Shown here piece by piece: positions 58,446-64,000 of a stretch of DNA of 64,000 bases. The position numbers were made by a program, and so were the translations under genes. The notes under the pieces were generated by a model. The model did no database searches, was not told the DNA's origin, and worked only from the letters and a program-made list of their open reading frames with translations. Source of the stretch: Imbricaverruca yamaguchii (lineage: Eukaryota > Arthropoda > Thecostraca > Neoverrucidae); NCBI GenBank assembly GCA_034440575.1, contig JAOTOL010001598.1:2096001-2160000 (forward strand). Direction: 5' to 3'. Within the stretch, counting starts at the first letter, position 1. Every line of letters begins with the position of its first letter.

Positions 58446-61065
58446 GCGAGTGCTCTTCACATTTCGAGCGATTTCCTGGCAAAATAGATGTTTTGGTAAC
58501 ATAAGGAGAGGCGCAGTGCTGGCTTGACATCATGGACATGTTAATGGGGTAATTGTACTTGATGAAATATACTAATATATTAATTATGGGCAAATCAAAT
58601 CTTGAGAAGGTACTTCCTGAGAAGGACTAGGAGGACTGCGAATGTTCGCCAGATGATAAGCATTCAGGAGTGTCCACTCCCACAAGTCGGCAATCGAAAC
58701 ACCGCGGCCGACGCCCCTGAGCGGCATCGAGCCCCGTTCGGAGTTATTCGACAGACTTAGAGACAGGCTACCACCTCTGAAAGGGACCCATCTCTGTAGC
58801 CCAGAAACTTGATCCCCGTAAGTCGGTACTTTTGAGCTCTTGTGAGGTTCATATATTGCGGCAGAGTATCGGTGGGGATGCGGAAGTAGTGACTATCTCT
58901 CTGTCTTTTGTCTGATACTTCTTAACTTGCGTTCTCCTTGTGTTGACCCTAACAAACCTAACACTCCTTTAACTCTCCTGTGGCTTACTAGTACTGCGTA
59001 CCAAAATCCAGAGCTAAAGTTTTATAGGCCGTTATTCAGTTGACGGACCCTGCGAAAATACTTGCCCGCTACCCATAACAAGGCTGGCTGTATCACAGGC
59101 CGTGGAGTACTTACTAGGAAGTCGTGAAAAGCTGTCACCAGAACTACAGAGGCAATTAGTGTAATTGGAAAATACTACTTCCTCAGAATCCCGTCCGAAG
59201 CCCTCAAAGGACCCAGGGAACACCCCTTCCCTGGTTGATCTCTGTCTGATACTGTGGTGCCGGCTTGAACAAAATACTGCATGTGCACCATCTTTCAGCC
59301 GCTTCACCATCCCTATATTCCAGGCATTTGTTTTCAATTACGATGCTGTTTTCACTGACGGAAGTATTTAAACCGATTAACGGCATATTTTCCTGTTGTC
59401 GGATCAAATCTGAGCAGCCGGCTCCAGGGTCACGATAATCCCCGCTCGATAGCTGGTTCATTATTGCCAGAAGCCCGGATCTGCGTCTCCTGCCGGTCGG
59501 CCTGTCCTCGCATAGCGGCCGGCCCGATTCTGGCCGCTGGCCACGTCACGCCACCGCCCAGCGAAAGTGACAATAGGCGGCTTCACGCGCGCACTAGCGG
59601 GACGTAGTCGTCGCGACATCCCAATGGCGAGGTCACGCCATACTAATTACGTCGATGTGAAAGCTTTTATACCGGAGATCTGACGAATGTATCATATGAA
59701 TACACAAAGACAGTAGGTTCAATTACCTAGCACAAGTTGTTGGGACTAGTAACAGCTTGGTTATGCACATGTCCCGAAAATGTACACCTACATCCGCGCC
59801 TGGGACGTCATGTAGTTGGAAATCTGGAAGTCAGACCAAGTGAGCCTCACTTCCGAAGTAAACCCCATGACAACAGCTCCTGGTCGAATTCAGCGGTCTT
59901 CAAATGCCAAATTTTCCGAGCACTCGACCACTCTGATCGATATCGCCAGCCAGCTTCAACCGCCGAAAGTGATTGGCCCTTTATGATAGATGTGACGAAT
60001 TATAATCTGCGTTTCAAACAATTACGTCATTTTTGCTCTGATTGCATCATTTACGGCTGAAATATGTCAGGCAAGTCAGCAAAACAAGTTTGTCTCAGAT
60101 GTGCATATTTTGAACGTGTAGCGGTCTTTCGGGTGCTGTAAACAACTCATTATTTGTTTTTTCTTGCGAGTATGACATTCAAAAAGGTCAATTCAAATTC
60201 AAAAGGTCAATTGCTCCCTCCCAGTAGGGATTATTCAGGTAAGAATACAGCGACGTTTAAAAACAGAGCCTCATATGGTGCGGTACAGCGGACGTCATTA
60301 CAAATGTAAACGACCCGGCTGCTAAGTGGAGATAATTTAATATTTTCGGAAGCGTGAAGATGGAATCTTGGCATCTAGAAATGATGCATGTTCATATTTA
60401 TAAATAATGCAGGTATTTCACAGCCATAACATAAAAGTCAAATGAAAAATATTCATCCGCAGGATACATACTACCACTTTCTCCGGAATGCAGCAATTTC
60501 ATGATGTTGGCGGAGTTTTATATCGAATATATTATGATATAGTAAAACTACTCGAACATTTCATATCTACATACAAAGTACATATATTTCAATGATATGC
60601 CCTTCACACTAGACGAAGTCTCGACAATGCATCTCGGTGCTTCATGGCCGTCACGAAACGGGCTAATGTCACCATGTGACCGTACCACCTCCATTTGGCC
60701 TTGGTTGGGGGCAGCGAACCGTACGGGAGGACGGGAGGCAAGGCTTCCGCCGCCGAACGACGGACGACACGTCTGAAACGCGACACACGAGCGCGGCGCT
60801 GAGAGCATCCTGCCACGGCGCCACGGCCGCTCCTGCAACGGGTCTCGGGCTTCTGGCGACGTTCACACGAAGCTCAACAATGGCGCAGCTCGGCCGCTCC
60901 GCTCCCGTCAAATCGAACAACGTGCCGACGTGGCTCGGCAGCGCCAGACCGTGGAACACAATGTTGCAATTGCGCGCCCGCGCGAGTGCGTTTGGATTCC
61001 GACACCACCGGAACACCGAACGCCATGGCCCTCGCCCGTGGGGCGAGCAGGTGGAACAGAAACGC
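58446..61065. other. AT-rich unique stretch
   Basis: AT-rich to about 60650, then GC-rich. Apart from the TDGS scrap at 59322, no feature is supported. A minus ORF at 60673-61060 runs into the 34-bp array and is not trusted. Confidence 0.45.
59322..59371 (+). mobile_element. Possible second RNase H scrap (TDGS motif)
   Basis: A plus-strand frame ends in YDAVFTDGSI before a stop. This resembles the first catalytic strand of retrotransposon RNase H (an aromatic residue, then TDGS). It is opposite in orientation to the better fragment at 58242-58445 and about 0.9 kb away, so the two are not one intact domain. Chance is a real possibility. Confidence 0.2.
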
Positions 61066-61566
61066 AGCGGGGGACCGGCGGCCGGTGCCCCTCGGACGGC
61101 TGCGGGGACTGGCGGCTGGTGCCCCTCGGATGGCTGTGGCTGTGGGGACTGGCGGCTGGTGCCCCTCGGACGGCTGCGGGGACTGGCGGCTGGTGCCCCT
61201 CGGACGGCTGCGGGGACTGGCGGCTGGTGCCCCTCGGACAGCTGTGGGGACTGGCGGCTGGTGCCCCTCGGACGGCTGCGGGGACTGGCGGCTGGTGCCC
61301 CTCGGACGGCTGCGGGGACTGGCGGCTGGTGCCCCTCGGACGGCTGCGGGGACTGGCGGCTGGTGCCCCTCGGACGGCTGCATGGGGACTGGCGGCTGGT
61401 GCCCCTCGGACGGCTGCGGGGACCGGCGGCCGGTGCCCCTCGGACGGCTGCGGACGGCTGCGGGGACTGGCGGCTGGTGCCCCTCGGACGGCTGCGGGGA
61501 CTGGCGGCTGGTGCCCCTCGGACGGTGGGGACTGGCGGCTGGTGCCCCTCGGACGGCTGCGGTAGT
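61066..61566. repeat. 34-bp minisatellite, about 14 copies
   Basis: Unit GGGGACTGGCGGCTGGTGCC plus CCTCGGACGGCTGC. Variants include GACCGGCGGCCGG, and lengthened units with GGATGGCTGTGG or a duplicated GGACGGCTGC. ORFs of 200-335 codons in several frames of both strands are repeat artefacts. Confidence 0.95.
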
Positions 61567-61750
61567 GTCGGCGGCAGCTGGCCTTTGTTCCGCGGTTGAC
61601 ATCGATCTGACCCCGTGGCCGGTCGGCCGGTGGGTCTCCCGAGTACCTGACCGGCGTCGAGAGGAGCGCTAAACACGACACGCCTCGCTAGCCCGCGCCG
61701 CCGATGGTGGCTTGCAGTGGCAGCTCATTCAGGCAGTGAGGTGGCGTGCG

Positions 61751-61830
61751 ACTGCAGCTGCAGCATGCCTGGCAACATGGGACCGCAGCTGCAGTATGTC
61801 CAGTGGCATGGGACCGCAGCTGCAGAATGG
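61751..61830. repeat. 31-bp repeat, about 2.6 copies, with GCAGCTGCAG palindrome
   Basis: GCAGCTGCAG recurs at 61754, 61785 and 61815, with GGCAACATGGGACC/GGCATGGGACC between. Confidence 0.8.
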
Positions 61831-61880
61831 AGATGCGGCTTCAGCGTGTCTTATGTCGTGGAGCTGAGTGCCTCTGATGG

Positions 61881-61935
61881 TTAGTTAGCTATTAGGGCTT
61901 TAGGGCGCATCGACTACATTGGTCATGCAGCGCCC
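61881..61935 (-). mobile_element. Solo SINE/LINE 3' stem-loop module
   Basis: On the minus strand: GGGCGCTGCATGACC, TAGTCGATGCGCCC, then TAAAGCCCTAATAGCTAACT. It closely matches the copies at 34939 and 35286. Flanking DNA shows no SINE body. Confidence 0.7.
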
Positions 61936-62999
61936 ATGCCTCGGATGGTGAAGGAACTCGGGACCTGCCGTGGGCCACGCCTATATCCGAGCCAGGCCAA
62001 GGATCGGGCCAGGCTAGGCTTGGCCAGAAGCCAGGCCAGGCCAGGTCAATAGGCGGTGACCGGAGGAGCTGAGGGAAGTGGGAACGGGAGTGGTCCCCAC
62101 TCCCGGTATGCTTCCCCACTACGACGCTACAGGAGTTGAATGTGGAGATGCTCGCTCCTGGGAGATGAAAGCAGTAGGCAGAGGCCAAGGCGGTAGAGAT
62201 AAACACCACGACAGAATGGAAAGGCAGCTGAGGAGGCTCGGCTTGGTGTTGGAACGACATCAAAGCAGGGAATGGCACGACTGAGAGTGCAGACCTGGAG
62301 ATCTAACAGACATGAGACTGGGACTACCACTACTACGGATAGAGACTACCATGAACCAATATTGCTGCTGGTGCCAGGGTAAAACTGCCAACAATTCACC
62401 ACCGCACTGTAATCTGCAGCGGTGACTCGTACATCTGCACAGCAATGGCTGCGGTGGAGAGTACATGTGGTCGCGTCACCGTTGGAAACCCCAGTGTCGA
62501 CCTCGTCTGCAGAGCTGCCGCCGTCAACGCAGTCTCCCCTCCCCCTCATGTGACACGTACACCGCAACAATATCTTAATGGACTCTGGTCCGCCAACTTC
62601 TTTCCACGACAGTTAAACTAGCTCTAATGTGCACATGCGCCACAGAGGCGTCACAGAAAGCCTTATGCGGGTGAAATAACTTTACAGAACTTCCGCAAGC
62701 AAACCATGGACCGGCCGTACTGGGTGTGGCCGAGCCACGAGGAACAGGACCAGCGAGAGGCGCACGTCACGTATAAAGCGGGCGTGCGGTAGACAGATGT
62801 GCTCCGCGGCGGGTCGATGCGGCTCTTCACCAGCGGAGCACCTGTCGCACCTGTCAGCCAGCATGCCATTGTCATACATGCCAGTCATTCACCCATCGTT
62901 CACTACGACGCCATGTTCCACCTCGGAGCACACACAACAGTTGGCCACGAATGCCCCAAGGCCCACGTTCAACGGGCACAATCGGTCACTACTGGATGC
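61936..62999. other. Unique non-coding stretch
   Basis: Contains a short GCCAGGCCAGG patch (61990-62050). Small ORFs only. Confidence 0.45.
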
Positions 63000-63179
63000 T
63001 GTGACCTGGCCGTGAAATACTGTGACCCGGTCGTGGGATACTGGACCTGCCCGCGGGATACTGTGACCTGGCCGCGGGATACTGTGACCTGGCCGCGGGA
63101 CACTGTGACCTGGCCGCGAGATATTCACCTGTTCGCGGAATACTGTGACTTTGTCGCTGAATACTGTGACCTGTCCGTG
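63000..63179. repeat. 21-bp minisatellite, eight to nine copies
   Basis: Units of GTGACCTGGCCGCGGGATAC plus T. The central four are near-perfect and the outer ones diverged. The minus frame encodes a repeated 7-residue peptide. Confidence 0.92.
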
Positions 63180-64000
63180 CGCCGCCGGCACACCGTCTGT
63201 GTCGGCCAGCCGCCGCCTCGACACAGTGCGGCGGCGACCCAGGCGGCCGTCGCGTCGGCCCCAGTCGCGACTCGCGACGCAGTCCGGTCTGTCCGACGGT
63301 GGTGACCCCGTGGCGGCCCAGCGTCGGCACCAGCAGGCCGCGAACAGCGCCGTCGCGGCGCGGTAGCCGCCGATCGACGCGACGACCGACGACAGGGGGC
63401 CGACCGCCTCGCGCCCACTGCGTGCCGTCCGCAGGGCAGTCCACAGAGCGGCACAGCGCCGCCGCGTCACCTAGCAATGTCCACATCCCGTCTGGCCCAC
63501 ATCCGCCGGCCGGCCGTGCGTCGCCGCGCCGCCGCAGCAGCAGCCGGCGCCGGTGCGTGCAGTCGCCGCCGGGCCAATCGCGAGGATCGCGTTCCTGGCG
63601 CGTGCTGCTGCAGCTCGCCGGTGAAAGGAAGAGCGTCGGCCGGCCGGCGGCGACCGCCGCTCGGGCCGGCCGGCCGGCCGTCTGCACACGTGCACGCCAC
63701 CGTGTCGGCCGTCAGCGAGATGACGCCGCCGCGCCGAGTCCGTCACCAGCTGTCGCTGACTAGCGCTGGTGAGCAGCCGCTGTCACCAGCGATCACCAGC
63801 GATCACCAGCTATCACTGACCGTCACTGGCGATCACCGTCACTATCACGTGGTCGTTTTGCATACTTGTGCGGCGGCAGCTTCCTCGTTTCAACATAAAG
63901 CCAACCGGGATTTCCAGTGGTTTTAAAAAGGCAACGCTAGCCCCCCCCAAGAGTACACGGAGCTCTCAAAATATTAGGAGTGTCAATTGACCTCGGACCA
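63180..64000. other. CpG-rich stretch to window end
   Basis: Very GC-rich to 63760, with ORFs open on both strands, then a short GATCACCAGC repeat (63770-63850) and AT-richer DNA. No exon could be supported. Confidence 0.4.

Noticed and set aside
60669..61681. 200-335-codon ORFs on both strands
   Set aside because: They cross the 34-bp array and are open in several frames on both strands.
63125..63470. Possible upstream exon on the minus strand
   Set aside because: All three minus frames are open in very GC-rich DNA and the acceptor lacks a pyrimidine tract.

Overview
This 64 kb window looks like nuclear DNA of a multicellular eukaryote, most likely an invertebrate animal. It has no prokaryotic gene organisation (no operons, no ribosome-binding sites). 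The supportable coding sequence is short exon-like ORFs bounded by splice signals. The mobile DNA is animal-type: a tRNA-derived SINE family, a BEL/Pao LTR-retrotransposon pol remnant and a decayed RNase H fragment of non-LTR type. The composition is a mosaic of CpG-rich GC blocks and AT-rich stretches. A GC-rich arthropod such as a barnacle would fit, but that is a guess and nothing in the window proves it.

Coding content. Nearly all long ORFs are artefacts of tandem repeats or of high GC. Four minus-strand segments stand out as real exons: 57217-57354 (possibly to 57390), 53513-53633, 38902-39354 and 13363-13476. Each has an open frame of natural-looking composition, an AG acceptor and a GT donor (GTGAGT, GTCAGA, GTGGGT, GTCAGT). 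The last three are phase-compatible in order. The simplest model is one minus-strand gene more than 44 kb long, whose very large introns hold all the other material. I do not recognise the protein. It has a charged helical segment, a His/Pro-rich linker with a run of 19 prolines, and perhaps a PH-like strand segment.

Repeat content. More than forty tandem arrays occupy a large share of the window. The main ones are a 25-bp array of about 76 copies (29165-31086), a 59-bp array of about 27 (33195-34790), a 58-bp array of about 13 (27455-28246), a 32-bp array of about 24 (51984-52770), a 38-bp array of 14 (12586-13117), a 44-bp array of 12 built from 22-bp half-units (19093-19626), a 34-bp array of about 14 (61066-61566), a 46-bp array of 9 (9197-9616) and a 28-bp array of about 15 (35938-36366). 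Microsatellites include (AT)n, mixed GT-rich tracts and a CGG block. At least five very short-spaced, perfect or near-perfect inverted repeats with 14-19 bp arms are scattered through otherwise unique DNA.

Mobile DNA. Four minus-strand SINE copies share a tRNA-like head with a recognisable B box (decayed in one) and a common body. A separate 3' module with a conserved GGGCGC...GCGCCC stem-loop and an AACT/AACC tail occurs five times, once joined to the SINE body. A BEL/Pao RT-RNase H remnant (49541-50949) lies in the inferred intron between the exons at 53.5 kb and 39 kb. I see no CRISPR array, rRNA, functional tRNA or new multi-gene system. The most unusual things here are the density and structure of the minisatellites, the fold-back palindromes and the modular SINE.
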